Positions 9,705 through 20,011 of a DNA stretch of 64,000 bases are shown piece after piece; position 1 is the stretch's first letter, and each line of letters starts with the position of its first letter. The stretch is from Microstegium vimineum. Its lineage: Eukaryota > Streptophyta > Magnoliopsida > Poales > Poaceae. The position numbers were made by a program, and so were the translations under genes. The notes beneath the pieces were generated by a model that was not told the DNA's origin, made no database searches, and saw only the letters and a program-made list of their open reading frames with translations. The stretch is taken from positions 21,158,350-21,222,349 of the forward strand of contig CM039120.1 in NCBI GenBank assembly GCA_022036555.1. Reading direction: 5' to 3'.

Positions 9705-11101
9705 GATTCATCACTAGATAGCACAAGTGATGGGGATGAGAAGCTAGCTACCATTGCAATCCAAGAATCATCCCCAACACCGAAGCTCTTCACCAACATG
9801 AGTGATGATGATGACTACTACTACCCTCATATTTGCCTTATGGAAAAGGGTGAGAAGGTAAAATCAATAGCCAAACCCCGTCCTCCCTCTCATGATGCTT
9901 CTAGTAGTGATATTAGTGACACCTCTTGTGATGAAGGTTCTAGTGATGAAGAAATGGATGAAATCATAAAGAACCTAAATCCTAAAATCACACTAATAAT
10001 CACTAAGCTTAAGGAGAAATTAGAGGGAATCCAAGTAGAGTTGGACAATAGAGAGAGTGACCTTGATGATCTTGAAAAAATGTATATTGCAAACAAGGAA
10101 GCTCTTAAGGAAGAGAGAAGTGAGGTGAAATCCTTGCAAAAGGCTTTGGCCAAAGATCAAGGAGATCATGCTCTCACTAAGAAGGCTAATATTTCACTCC
10201 ATGAAAAGTATTGTGTCTTGGATGAAAAGCACAAAGAAATATATGGAGTTGCAATATAACCTTCTTTGGGAGAGAAACCCACAACCCTCTATCTTAAAGG
10301 ATACCTCTATTCCCTCCACTAGCCAAGGTTGTGGAAGATGTTTTGAAATTGATATAACCTTCATTACAACCCTCTATATGGAGTTGCAATATAACCTTCT
10401 TTGGGAGAGAAACCCACAACCCTCTATGCTTATTCCACTAACCTTGCCAATATGGAAGCAATGAAGAAGGAGACTGCTAGGCTCAATGCTTTGCTACATG
10501 AAAAGTGCAATGATGATAAGAAATCAGCAAGTGGCAAAGTTGATCAACCAAAGAAGCCACAATTCAAAGATGGAAGACATTATTTCATCAAAGATGGACT
10601 TGGTCTCACTCGTGGAGGCAAAGAGAATGGAAGAAAGGTTGTCAAAGGAATTGAATGTGTTCAGTTTGTGAGCAGTGGGAGAATATGTATAGAGAGGCTT
10701 GCACAGCCAGTGGCACCAGCCTCACCCCGAGCAGCACAGCCACCCAAGGGCAGCAGTGCCGCTGTGAAGGGCGGCAGTGCCGCTCCCCGCAGAAAAGGGA
10801 AGCCCACCTGTGACTCCACTGCCCACAACAAGCACACTAAAGAGGTGTATAAGGTGAAGAATGAGGTGCAGAAGCCAAAAGAAACTATCTGGGCCACCCC
10901 AAATAGGTATTCATATCAATCAAGGGCGCAAGCATCTCGCTCAAGTTTGAAATCTTGCTTTGAGTTGAAGAACAACAACAAGGGTGAAGTGATTGCCAAG
11001 CATATTGGCAATGGAAAGAATATTTACATTAATGCTTTCATTTGGGTTCCTAAGACTCTTGTTACTAACATGCAAGGCCCCAAGAATCTTTGGGGGACCT
11101 A
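9705..11101 (+). pseudogene. copia-1 gag C-terminal coiled-coil region
   Basis: It continues the gag frame after the stop at 9702. An acidic patch (MSDDDDYYYPHIC from 9798) precedes a long predicted coiled coil (IKNLNPKITLIITKLKEKLE and on to about 10258). A 133-bp partial duplication then shifts the frame. From 10401 it resumes (LANMEAMKKETARLNALLHE) through basic segments to PKNLWGT and a stop at 11100-11102. Near 10741-10790 the coding sequence contains two copies of the (G)GC(G/A)GCAGTGCCGCT motif that also forms the LTR palindromes. A long coiled extension between gag and protease is common in grass copia elements of this type. Confidence 0.65.
10241..10426 (+). repeat. 133-bp partial tandem duplication in copia-1 gag
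   Basis: The segment beginning ATATGGAGTTGCAATATAACC occurs at 10241-10292 and again at 10374-10426, with about 80 bp between. The step of 133 bp is not a multiple of three, so the duplication breaks the gag frame. Confidence 0.8.
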
Positions 11102-12562
11102 AATCAAGAAACTAAACTTGTCTTGTAGGCATACTCCTCTGGTGGATCAAGTTGGGTTCTTGGTAGCGGATGCACAAATCATATGACCGGAGAAATGAGT
11201 ATGTTCAGTTCATACACCCCCTCAACCGATGCTAGTGAGAACATTGTCTTTGGAGACAACTCAAAGGGGGATGTGATCGGTCTTGGCAAAGTTGCTATAA
11301 CTCTAGAACATTCAATTTCCAATGTCTTACATGTTGATTCGTTGAGTTACAATTTGTTGTCCGTTGCACAACTTTATGAGATTGGCTACAATTGTCTCTT
11401 TACGGATAAGGGTGTGGAAGTTCTTAAGAGGGAGGATTTCTCTATTGTCTTTACAGGTCGGTTGAAGGGCAAGTTTTACCTAGTTGATTTCAACAAAAGT
11501 AAAGCTAAGCTTGAGACTTTTTTAGTGGCAAAATCTAGCATGGGTTGGCTTTGGCATCGCCGACTAGCCCATGTTGGGATGAGGAACTTGGCCAAACTCC
11601 TAAAGAATGAACGTATCCTTGGACTAACAAATGTTCATTTTGAGAAATATAGGATTTGTGGAGCATGCCAAGCCGGAAAGCAAGTAGGCGTACCTCACCC
11701 ACCAAAGAGCATCATGACAACCACTCAACCATTGGAGTTGATTCATATGGATCTCTTTGGACCGGTTGCCTACATAAGTATCGGGGATAACAAATATGGA
11801 TTAGTAATTGTTGATGATTATTCCCATTTCACTTGGGTGTTTTTTGTTTATGATAAGTCTCAGGTACAAGACAAAGTGAAAACCTTTGTGAGAAGGGCTC
11901 AAAAGGAATTTGGTCTCCCAATCAAGAAAGTGAGAAGTGATAATGGGACCGAGTTCAAGAACACCATGGTGGAAGAGTTTCTTGATGAGGAGGGCATCAA
12001 ACATGAGTTTTCAGCTCCTTACACCCCTCAACAAAATGGTGTAGTAGAGAGGAAGAATAGGACTCTAATTGATATGGCAAGGACAATGCTTGATGAATAC
12101 AAGACTCCGGACATCTTTTGGTGTGAGGCAATCAACACCGCATGTCATGCCATCAACCGTCTCTATCTACACAAGAAGCTTAAGAAGACTTCCTATGAAC
12201 TCCTAACTGGTAACAAACCAAAGGTGTCTTACTTTAGAGTTTTAAGGTGCAAAGTGTTCATTCTCAACAAAAGACCCAAAACCTCTAAGTTTGCACCTAA
12301 AGTTGATATTGTCATATTACTTGGTTATGGATCAAATGAGCATGCCTATCGTGTCTACAACCAAACCGTTGGTAGAGTTGAGATCACGATAGATTTGACA
12401 TTTGATGAATCTAATGGCTCTCAAGTAGAGCAAGTTGATGCAAGTGTTGTAGGAAAGGAGGATCCACCATGTCAAGCAATCAAGGACTTGGCCATAGGAG
12501 AAATTAGGCCATTGGAAGAAGAAGATGCTGATCATGAGGAACCTCAAGGTGTTGCTGCTCAA
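11102..12562 (+). pseudogene. copia-1 protease and integrase (truncated)
   Basis: Protease remains around 11150-11190: SWVLGSGCTNHMTG, where the catalytic Asp of the D-S-G motif is Gly (GGT for GAT). Integrase follows with the HHCC zinc motif (WHRRLAHVGMRNL ... ICGACQAGK, about 11550-11690). The DDE core is seen as HMDLFGP, DDYSHFTWVFF, RSDNGTEFKN and NGVVERKNRTL (about 11745-12070). It ends in the GKKP-type region and an acidic linker. Reverse transcriptase is missing. The reading frame passes at about 12562 into integrase of a different copia family (LLKSKGMPPKFW). The frame differs from gag, so a frameshift lies near 11100. Confidence 0.8.
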
Positions 12563-13383
12563 GATTCTACTAAAGTCAAAAGGAATGCCACCAAAATTCT
12601 GGAGAGAAACTGTTGTAACTGCAGTTTTCATCTTGAATCGAGCTCGAACAAAAAGCCTTCAGAACACGACACCTTATGAGGATTGGCATGGTAAGAAACC
12701 CAGTGTGGATCACTTTAAAACCTTTGGGTGTATAGCACATTCGAAAGCAGTTGGGCCAGGTATCACCAAGTTGTCTAACAGATCATCGCAAAAAAAAAGT
12801 TGTCTAACAGATCCACCAAGATGGCGTTCTTGGGATATGAGTCAGGTACTAAACGATATCGGTTGTTTGATCATGTTAACAATCAACTACATGTGAGCTG
12901 AGATGTTTTGTTTGAAGAGAAGGCAGTGTGGAAATGGGATACCCCAAGCAGTACAGGCCAGGCTGTTTCAGAAACTTTTACAGTTGAGTATCAGCCTACC
13001 GTAGCAGATCCGACAATAGCAGCTCCAGCTGATTCAGTGCAGGATGGAGGTAGTGAGCAGGTCCAAGGGGAACAAGGCCAAGGGCAGTCACCTCATGGAT
13101 CAACACCAGCAATGCCAGGGTCATTATCAACATAAAAAATCAAGAAATTGAGTTTGCAGCAGGCTCAAATGCCACAGGGTCAAACCCTGCAGGAAGCTCA
13201 AGTTCAGCTCAGGAACTAGTTCGATACAAAACTCTGACTGATCTGTTTGATGCTACTGAAGAGTTGCATGACTATGAATATAGTGGGTTGTGCTTGCTTG
13301 CAGCTGATGAACCAGCAAATGTTGATGCAGCCCTGGAGGAAGACTGTTGGAAGGATGCTATGAATGCAGAACTACAATCCATC
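12563..13383 (+). pseudogene. copia-2 integrase C-terminus and linker to reverse transcriptase
   Basis: The sequence resumes a different copia polyprotein at LLKSKGMPPKFWRETVVTAV, part of the late integrase core. It continues through PYEDWHGKKPSVDHFKTFG and a low-complexity Gln/Ala/Pro linker (about 12950-13135). It reaches the start of reverse transcriptase at ALEEDCWKDAMNAELQSI (about 13328-13383). Several stops and frameshifts break it. LINE-1 is inserted after the Ile, and the copia frame resumes at 20012 (NKTWRLTQLPKGQHAIGHKW). No LTR lies between copia-1 and this segment. Confidence 0.75.
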
Positions 13384-14133
13384 AGTGGTAAGGTTCAAGT
13401 TCCTCAGTGCGCTGAGGTTATGTTTCGCTTGGCAGTTGACTGCATTGTTGGTAATGGGGAATCAATTTTGTTCTGGAAGGCAGGTGGCTGAATTGTAAAA
13501 CCATCAATGATTTAGCTCCAAGTTTTATTAAAGCTATTCCCAAAAGGTTGCTAGATAAAAGGACAGTAGCTGAGGCTCTTAATAATCGAAGATGGGTTGC
13601 TGATATTAAAGGTGCGCTTACTGTCCAAGTCTTGGAAGATTACCTCATTATTTAGGATTTAGTTGAAGGCTTTGCCTTGCAGCAGGATGTCCCTGATCAG
13701 TTTAGTTGGAAGCTAACTCGGTCAGGTACATACACTAGCAAATCTGCGTATGCTGCCTTCTTTGTTGGCACCATCAAATTTGCTCCATGGAAAAGGATTT
13801 GGAGGAGTTGGGCTCCGCTCCGGTGCAAGTTCTTCATTTGGCTTGCTATTAACAACCATTGTTGGACGGCTGACCGACTTGCTAAAAGAAGTTTACCCCA
13901 CTCGGAGGCCTGTCCTTTTTGTGATCAGGAGGAGGAGACCATTCAGCATATCCTTCTGGGATGTGACTTCACCATGCAGATTTGGTTTTCTATTTTTCAT
14001 GCCCTGCACTTGCCTGCGCTTGTGCCCTCAACTTCAGACATCAATTTTTCTAGATGGTGGAGGAAAGGTCTTTGGCTTATTCCCAAAGATTTGCATAAGG
14101 GGTTCAACTCCTTAGTTATTCTGGTTGCTTGGG
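13384..14133 (+). pseudogene. LINE-1 (non-LTR retrotransposon), 5'-truncated, part 1
   Basis: This is the C-terminal region of an L1-type open reading frame 2. 13384-13640 matches the region after reverse transcriptase (VGNGESILFWKAGW, then RTVAEALNNRRWV). 13677-14133 holds the zinc-binding-in-RT domain: FSWKLTRSGTYTSKSAYAAF, CKFFIWLAINNHCWTADRLAKR and the Cys/His pair CPFCDQEEETIQHILLGC. The RT domain is absent, typical of 5' truncation on insertion. The frame is broken at 14133 by the chromodomain gypsy element and continues at 19673. Confidence 0.75.
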
Positions 14134-14576
14134 TGTTACGGTCTGATCTACTACGAAGGGAGTAGGGGTGAGAGGTTGCCGGGCGAGGTCTGTAAGCCCG
14201 GCGGCGTGTAGGCGGCGCCGTGCTCGACGCCGGGGACTAGGAACGTAGATGCGAAAAGGGCGCTAATGCGCCAGGGAGCGAGAAAGATAACTCAATCTCT
14301 GGCTAATCTCATTCATCAAATAGTTCAGGCCATATAGGCGCAGCTAAGCTGCTAACAGACTCCATGTTTTACTAACTAACAGACTCCACAAACTGACTAA
14401 CAACTGGCTAACAAACTCCTTTATTAACTGACTGACGAAACTAACAAATGGACTTTTTATTGAACCGGCTTGGCTGAACTCGCCTTACGGTGTGCTGGCG
14501 TGCTGCGCTCTGGACTCCGCGCGTTTCTTTGCCACTTGGTTGCTGTCGCTGGTGGTACTGCTTTCCCACCATAACA
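14134..14576 (-). repeat. 3' LTR of the Reina-like element
   Basis: The 443 bp are bounded by TGTTACGG and CCATAACA. On the minus strand a polypurine tract AAGGGGGGAAGAGA lies just upstream (14577-14590). It matches 19232-19672. Confidence 0.9.
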
Positions 14577-14609
14577 TCTCTTCCCCCCTTGGGAAACAGC
14601 TCGTCCTCG

Positions 14610-16142
14610 AGCTAGAACGAAGGATGAGCTGCTCGGAAGGACGATGCCGATTCCCAAGTGGCCTCCATGGCCGGCATGCCTGCCCACTGCACCAGGATGT
14701 GCCATTCGCCGCGACGCAGGCTGGAACGGATCACGCGCTCCGGCTGTTGTAGGGTGCGTCCGTGTTGGAGTAGAGGCCGTGTCGGCGGCGTCGACGGTGG
14801 CGTGCCCACGAAGGGTTTAAGGACGCCCACATGGAAGACGTCGTGTATGCGGGCGTGATCGGGGAGCTGCAGGCGATAGGCCACGACACCAATACGCTCC
14901 TAGACCTGGAAAGGCCCTGCATATTTGGGGCCGAGCTTCTTCCGCGCGCCTTCTGCCAGGGCCTGGGTGTGTCGATGTAGTAGCCGTAGCCAAAACCAGT
15001 CCCCGACGTTGTACTCACACGGGCGATGCCGTGCGTCGTAGTACTTGCGAGCGTACTGTTGAGCCTGCAGTAGCCGATCGCATACTTCTGCGAGGAACTC
15101 ATCGTGCCGGGTGAACATCTCGTCGACTGTTTCCGTCGTTGCCGCATCCTGCTCGTATGGGAGGAGGGCCGGCGGAGCGCGACCGTAGACCACCTGGAAC
15201 GGCGACATGCGGATGGCGGAGTGGAAGGATGATTTGTAGCAGAACTCCGCCCACGAAAGCCAGTCCATCCAGTCGCGAGGCCGATCCCCCGTGATGCAGC
15301 GAAGATACATGGCGATGACCTTGTTCACCGCCTCCGATTGCCCGTCCGTTTGAGGATGAAAGGCCGAGCTCATGCGCAGCTGCACTCCTGCAAGACGAAA
15401 CAAATCGCGCCATACATGGCTGGTGAAAACAGGATCTCGGTCGCTGACGATTGACTCCGGAAAGCCATGGAGGCGGACAATGTCATTGAAGAATGCCCGC
15501 TCCACGGACGCCGCCGTGTAGGGATGGCCCAACGGGATAAAATGTGCGAACATGGAGAAGCGATCCACCATCGTGAGCAGCACACTCTTGCCATGCACCT
15601 TGGGAAGAGCTTCGACGAAGTCCATTGATATGTCGGCCCACACTCACGAGGGCACCGACAAGGGCTGCAAGAGGCCGGCCGGTGTAGAGCTTCTGTTTTG
15701 TTGCGCTAGCATGTGGAACATGACTGCACAAAATCGCGGACCACGTTGCGATCATGCTCGGTGTAGAAGTCGGCCCGAAGGCCCTGCAAGGTCTTCTGTA
15801 TCCCTCATGGCCGAGAGTGTGGGCGAGGCGCAGGATCTCGGGCAGTAGTGGGGATGTGGCCGGCACATAAACGCGGCCCTGGTGGAGCAGAAGGCCATCC
15901 CGGACCATCCAGGCCGGACCGCGATCGCCAGCTGACGCCGAGCCGTGGAGTGCCATGAGGTCCGGTGACTCTGCGATCTCCCGACGCAGTTCGTCGAAGA
16001 TATGGAATGAAGGGCTCGAGATTGCCATGGCAGAGGCGGTGTCCAGCGCGCGCTCCGTCGTTGCTGGCGGTAAGGATGTGTCTTCCTCGCGACGTGATAG
16101 AGCGTCCGCGGCGACGTTCAGCCTGCCCGGCCGAAATTCCAC
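14610..16142 (-). pseudogene. Integrase with C-terminal chromodomain (Reina-like element)
   Basis: Read from 16142 down. The N-terminal part contains a His/Cys region ending in LAHTLGHEGYRR. After a damaged stretch (15720-15650) the catalytic core is intact: WADISMDFVEALPKVHGK, VSDRDPVF and HPQTDGQSEAVNK supply the D, D and E. The C-terminal domain (DARHRPCEYNVGDWFWLRL, GPKYAGPFQV) is followed by a TAG where family members have Gln, then VAYRLQLPDHARIHDVFHVG. About 14760-14620 encodes the chromodomain (PERVIRSSLRRGEWHILVQW, then GMPAMEATWESAS). Chromodomains of chromoviruses bind histone marks and guide integration. At least three stops prevent translation. Confidence 0.85.
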
Positions 16143-17290
16143 CGTGAAGTCGTATCAGAATAGCTTGCTAACCCAATGATGCTGGGGAATAGTGGAGAGT
16201 CGCTGGTCCAGCATAAACTTGAGAGCGTAGTGATCCGTGCGCACGGCAAACACACGCCCCCAGAGGTAGGGACGCTAGTGGCACACAGCCTGCACTAGTC
16301 CGATAAGTTCTCGCTCGTAGGCGGCGAGTTTCAAGTGGCGCTGGGCGAACGACCGACTGAAATAGGCCAATGGCCCGTCCCCTTGGTGTAGCACGGCGCC
16401 GAATCCGGAGCTGGATGCATCGCAATCCACCATGAACGCTTTGGAGCTGCCTTGAGTTCTACAAACGCCGCGGTCGCCTCCTCCGACCAGTGGAAATTCT
16501 CCTTCTTGAGGAGTTGTGTCAGCGGTGCCGCAATCACGCCAAACCCTTGGATGAAGCGGCGGTAGTATCCTGCCAGGCCCAACAACCCACGTAAGCCACG
16601 GACGGAATGGGGCTGCGGCCAGGTAGTCACTGATTCAACCTTGGTACAGTCCATGGCCACGCCGTGCGCTGAAATCACATGGCCGAGGTAGTGGATGGAT
16701 GGCGTGGCAAAGTCACACATGGATTTCTTGAGATGAAGGTGGTGAGAGCGTAGCACTTGCAGGACCGCTCGCAGATGTTGTAGGTGCTCCGTCCATGAGG
16801 CACTGTAAATGAGTATGTCGTCAAAAAAGACAATGACACAACGGCGGAGGAACGACTTCAAGATGAAGTTCATGAGCGCTTGGAACGTTGCCGGCGCGTT
16901 GGACAGGCCAAATGGCATTACCAAGAACTCAAAGTTACCTTGATGGGTGCGAAACACTGTTTTGGACACATCTCCCGGATGAACCCGCACCTAATGGTAC
17001 CCGATCGAAGATCCAACTTGGAGAAGAACTTGACACCCTATAATTCATCCAAGAGTTCCTCCACAACGGGGATTGGGAACTTGTCTTTGACGGTGACTGC
17101 ATTGAGAGCTTTGTAATCCACACAAAAGCGTCATGTGGTGTCTTGCTTCTTGACGAGCAATACAGGGGCAGAGAAGGGCGATGTGCTGGTTTTGATGATG
17201 CAATGGCTCAGCATGTCCGCGCATTGTGCTTCTAACTCATCCTTCTGGAGTTGCGGGTACCTGTATGGTCGGACGGCCACTGGAGCGGTG
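16143..17290 (-). pseudogene. Reverse transcriptase and RNase H (Reina-like element)
   Basis: RT begins near 17290 (PYRYPQLQKDELEAQCADML, SPFSAPVLLVKKQDTT), is interrupted by TGA at 17132-17134 where the family has Trp (W-RFCVDYKALNAVTVKDKF), and contains GNFEFLVMPFGLSNAPATFQ. The active site VFFDDILIYS is at about 16836-16805. The connection domain (YLGHVISAHGVAMD, GLAGYYRRFIQGFG) leads to RNase H remnants (about 16440-16190). The frame is shifted at least once around 16960 and again near 16440. The catalytic residues are unmutated, but the gene is not translatable. Confidence 0.85.
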
Positions 17291-18057
17291 TTGGGGAGCA
17301 GATGAATGCGGTGGTCGCATGGGCGAGATGATGGCAGACCCGTAGGTGGTTCAAAGACATCTGCATATGCCGCGAGTAAACAATCCAATAGCTCCTGCTC
17401 GGAACTGCGCGCCTCATGAACTCGCGCGGCCTGGAGCCGTCCCGTTGCTGGTATATCCGTGCGAGTCGAACCAATGCCCTTCCACAGCACACGCCGACCC
17501 TGATGAGTGAACGCCATGCAGAGATCGTCAAAGTCCCATAGAATGGGCCCTAGGGTGCGGAGCCAGGCCACGCCCAGTACCATGTCGTGACAATCCAATG
17601 GGATGGTATAACAATCAAGGGTGAAGAACTCATCGCCGATTCTGATCGTGACGTCGCGCGCGAGGCCCTGACATGCCACTCGGTCACCATTGGCCACTAT
17701 GTCGTGAGCGCCCCGGCTGTCCAGGAAAGAGAGGCCTGCCTGTCGGGCCGCTCCAAGGCTGACAAAGTTGTGTGTGGATCCTGAATCGAGCAAGGCAGTG
17801 AACTCATGGCGCCCAATCTGAACCCTCAGCTGCATGGTATCCCGGGTGCGGATGCCGGTGATGGCCAAAAGGGAGATGAGAGGCTCCCCTGGGTCGAACG
17901 GCACCGGTGCTTCCGGGGCCGTGTCACTTGTTTCCTCGGTTGGCTCTTCCACTGTATAGTCCGATGCCACCAGGTAGAACAGTTGTGCACACTTGTGTCC
18001 CCGCACATACGGTTCATCACAGTTGTAGCACAAGCCCTGCTTACGGTGATCCGCCAT
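17291..18057 (-). pseudogene. Gag zinc knuckle and aspartic protease (Reina-like element)
   Basis: The reading frame starts MADHRKQGLCYNCDEPYVRG, a chromovirus-type nucleocapsid knuckle with a following HKC. The retroviral-type aspartic protease has LLDSGSTHNFVS at about 17795-17760 and the later MVLGVAWLRTLGPILWDFDD near 17550. The catalytic D-S-G is intact. It runs into the start of reverse transcriptase without a stop, as expected for a gag-pol or pol polyprotein. Confidence 0.85.
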
Positions 18058-19163
18058 TTTAGCTGGGGTCAGGCGTTTGAAGTTCCGGTCGGTCGGTAGG
18101 GCCTGGTTGACGATCGGCGGAAACTGCTGTCCACCCGGAACACGGCGGCCCGATCACGGCGGTAGAGCTGGGAGGGCCAAGGGTGCCGCCTTATTCCGCC
18201 GTTCATAAGCGCGTGCCAGCCGCATGGCACACTGCAGATCCTAGGGCTCCTGGAGTTCCACCTCAATGCGGATCACGTCCGGAAGACCCCCGGTAAACAA
18301 CTGTGCCTTCTGCAGCGGTGTCAGGGGTCCAGCGTGCGCCGCACGCGCCTGAAAGGCTTCGCTGTAGATGTCCACCGTCGACGCGAACGGCAGGCACGCC
18401 AGATCCGCCAGATGATTGGTGCTCAACGGTGGCCCGAAACACTGCTGGCATAACTCGCGGAAGACCTCCCATGAGGGCCTGCCGATGTTGGATTCCCGAA
18501 GCAAATACCAGTCCTGTGCGGAACCGATGAGATGATACGATGCCAGCCACACTCGGTCCTTGGCCCGGGTCTGTTGTCCATAGAAGAATTGTTCACATCT
18601 ATTGAGCCACCCCAAGGGATCCTCCTTGCCCTCGAAGGTAGGGAAGGGCAGCTTGTGAAAACGTGGCACAATGGCATGATCTGGGCGATGAGGCTGGTGA
18701 AACAGCGGCACCCGATGGTGTCTGGCCATGGACGATGTCAGTGGCATGTTTTGCATGAGGGTGGAGAACGATGGGATGGGAGAGGGGGAATGCGGGAAGG
18801 AAATCTGGGTGATGGGTACAAACATCGACGAGAGTGGTGGCGTGGGCGAGGCACCCCCGTGGTTGCCAGGGACGCCAACGAGTGCGGCATGGCCGACACC
18901 GCGGATCCCGCTGGACCAGAGACCTCGGATGATGAGAGCGCCGGCAGATCGCCGTAGCCAGGCATGCCATATGACAATAGATGGGAAGTGGATGACGACG
19001 GGCGGCTCTCAAAGGCCATGAGGCGGAGGGAGAGCTCGCCCATCTGGCGCTGCATGCCGTAGACAACCCTGGTGAGTTCCTAGATCGCTTCCATGGGGGA
19101 TTGGGGTGGTGGTGGAACGGGGTTTGGCGGTGGCGTGGATGAGACGATTGGGGTGGAATTCAT
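18058..19163 (-). pseudogene. gag: gag (Reina-like element)
   Basis: It starts at ATG 19163 (MNSTPIVSSTPPPNPVPPPP), with TAG at 19082-19080 replacing a probable Gln (EAI-stop-ELTRVVYGMQ). The capsid core lies at about 18680-18245: PRFHKLPFPTFEGKEDPLGW, LIGSAQDWYL, TGGLPDVIRIEVELQEP. A second TAG at 18243-18241 also replaces a probable Gln before DLQCAMRLARAYERR. A frameshift lies near 18800. It directly precedes the zinc-knuckle frame, and capsid, knuckle and protease were probably one polyprotein. Confidence 0.8.
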
Positions 19164-19215
19164 GGCGGCGGTGGTGGTGGCGGTGGTGATGAGGGGCAAC
19201 GAGGATGATGGTCCT

Positions 19216-19231
19216 GACATTGATACCAGGT
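19216..19231 (-). promoter_or_regulatory. Primer-binding site of the Reina-like element
   Basis: On the minus strand, directly after the 5' LTR, the sequence reads ACCTGGTATCAATGTC. Its TGGTATCA core matches the 3' end complement of initiator-methionine tRNA, the usual plant LTR-element primer. Confidence 0.75.
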
Positions 19232-19672
19232 TGTTACGGTCTGATCTACTACGAAGGGAGTAGGGGTGAGAGGTTGTCGGGCGAGGTCTGTAAGCCCGGC
19301 GGCGTGTAGGCGGCGCCGTGCTCGACGCCGGGGACTAGGAACGTAAATGCGAAAAGGGCGCTAATGCGCCAGGGAGCGAAAGAGATAACAATCTCTGGCT
19401 AATCTCATTCATCAAATAGTTCAGGCCATATAAGCGCAGCTAAGCTGCTAAGAGACTCCACGTTTTACTGACTAACAGACTCCACAAACTGACTAACAAC
19501 TGGCTAACAAACTCCTTTATTAACTGACTGATGAAACTAACAAATGGACTTTTTATTGAACCGGCTTGGCTGAACTCGCCTGACGGCGTGCTGGCGCACT
19601 GCGCTCTGGACTCCGCGCGTTCCTTAGCCACTTGGTTGCTGTCGCCGGTGGTACTGCTTTCCCACCATAACA
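19232..19672 (-). repeat. 5' LTR of the Reina-like element
   Basis: The 441 bp match 14134-14576, with the target duplication TTGGG at 19673-19677. On the minus strand this is the promoter-bearing upstream LTR. Confidence 0.9.
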
Positions 19673-20011
19673 TTGGGAAACCTGGAAGCACAGGAACTCT
19701 TGTATTTTCGATCTCGCTAGGCCCAACATTCCAGAGCTGCTACGGGTGATTGCTGATGGTTGCAGTTTGTGGGGTTTGGCTGGAGCTTCAAAACTCCAAG
19801 AGCTTGTTGTCCGGTCGTTGTATTCGGCCACCTAGTTTGGGTCAGTTTGTGGGAGTTTTGCTCCCCGTTGGTGGCGTGTGTGTGTGTGTGGGTGCGTCTA
19901 GTGTTTGATGTTCTTTGGCCGGAGGTTTTTTCAGGCCCTCTGTTTTTTGTTTTTTCCTACTTAATGAAATGACATGCAGTTCTCCTGCGTTGTTCGAGAA
20001 AAAAAATAACA
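19673..20011 (+). pseudogene. LINE-1, part 2, 3' end
   Basis: The LINE reading frame resumes after the gypsy insertion: LVAW (14115-14133) joins to a WKHRNSCIFDLARPNIPE-like reading, as in plant L1 C-termini. The 3' UTR (19790-19990) ends in CCTACTTAATGAAATG ... GAGAAAAAAAATAA, an A-rich tail. Copia-2 coding sequence follows at once. No clear target duplication was found. Confidence 0.7.

Larger units (their letters stand above)
14134..19672 (-). mobile_element. Chromodomain Ty3/gypsy element, Reina-like, structurally complete
   Basis: Two LTRs of 443 and 441 bp (TGTTACGG...CATAACA in plus orientation) flank 4.66 kb of internal DNA. The 5-bp target duplication TTGGG is present at 14129-14133 and 19673-19677. 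Gene order on the minus strand is gag, protease, reverse transcriptase/RNase H, integrase, chromodomain. Total length (5.5 kb), short LTRs and a chromodomain fit the Reina group of plant chromoviruses; clade assignment is inference. The LTRs differ at about 16 sites by eye (roughly 3.5%). All coding parts carry stops, so the copy is non-autonomous. It sits inside LINE-1, which sits inside copia-2. Confidence 0.9.
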
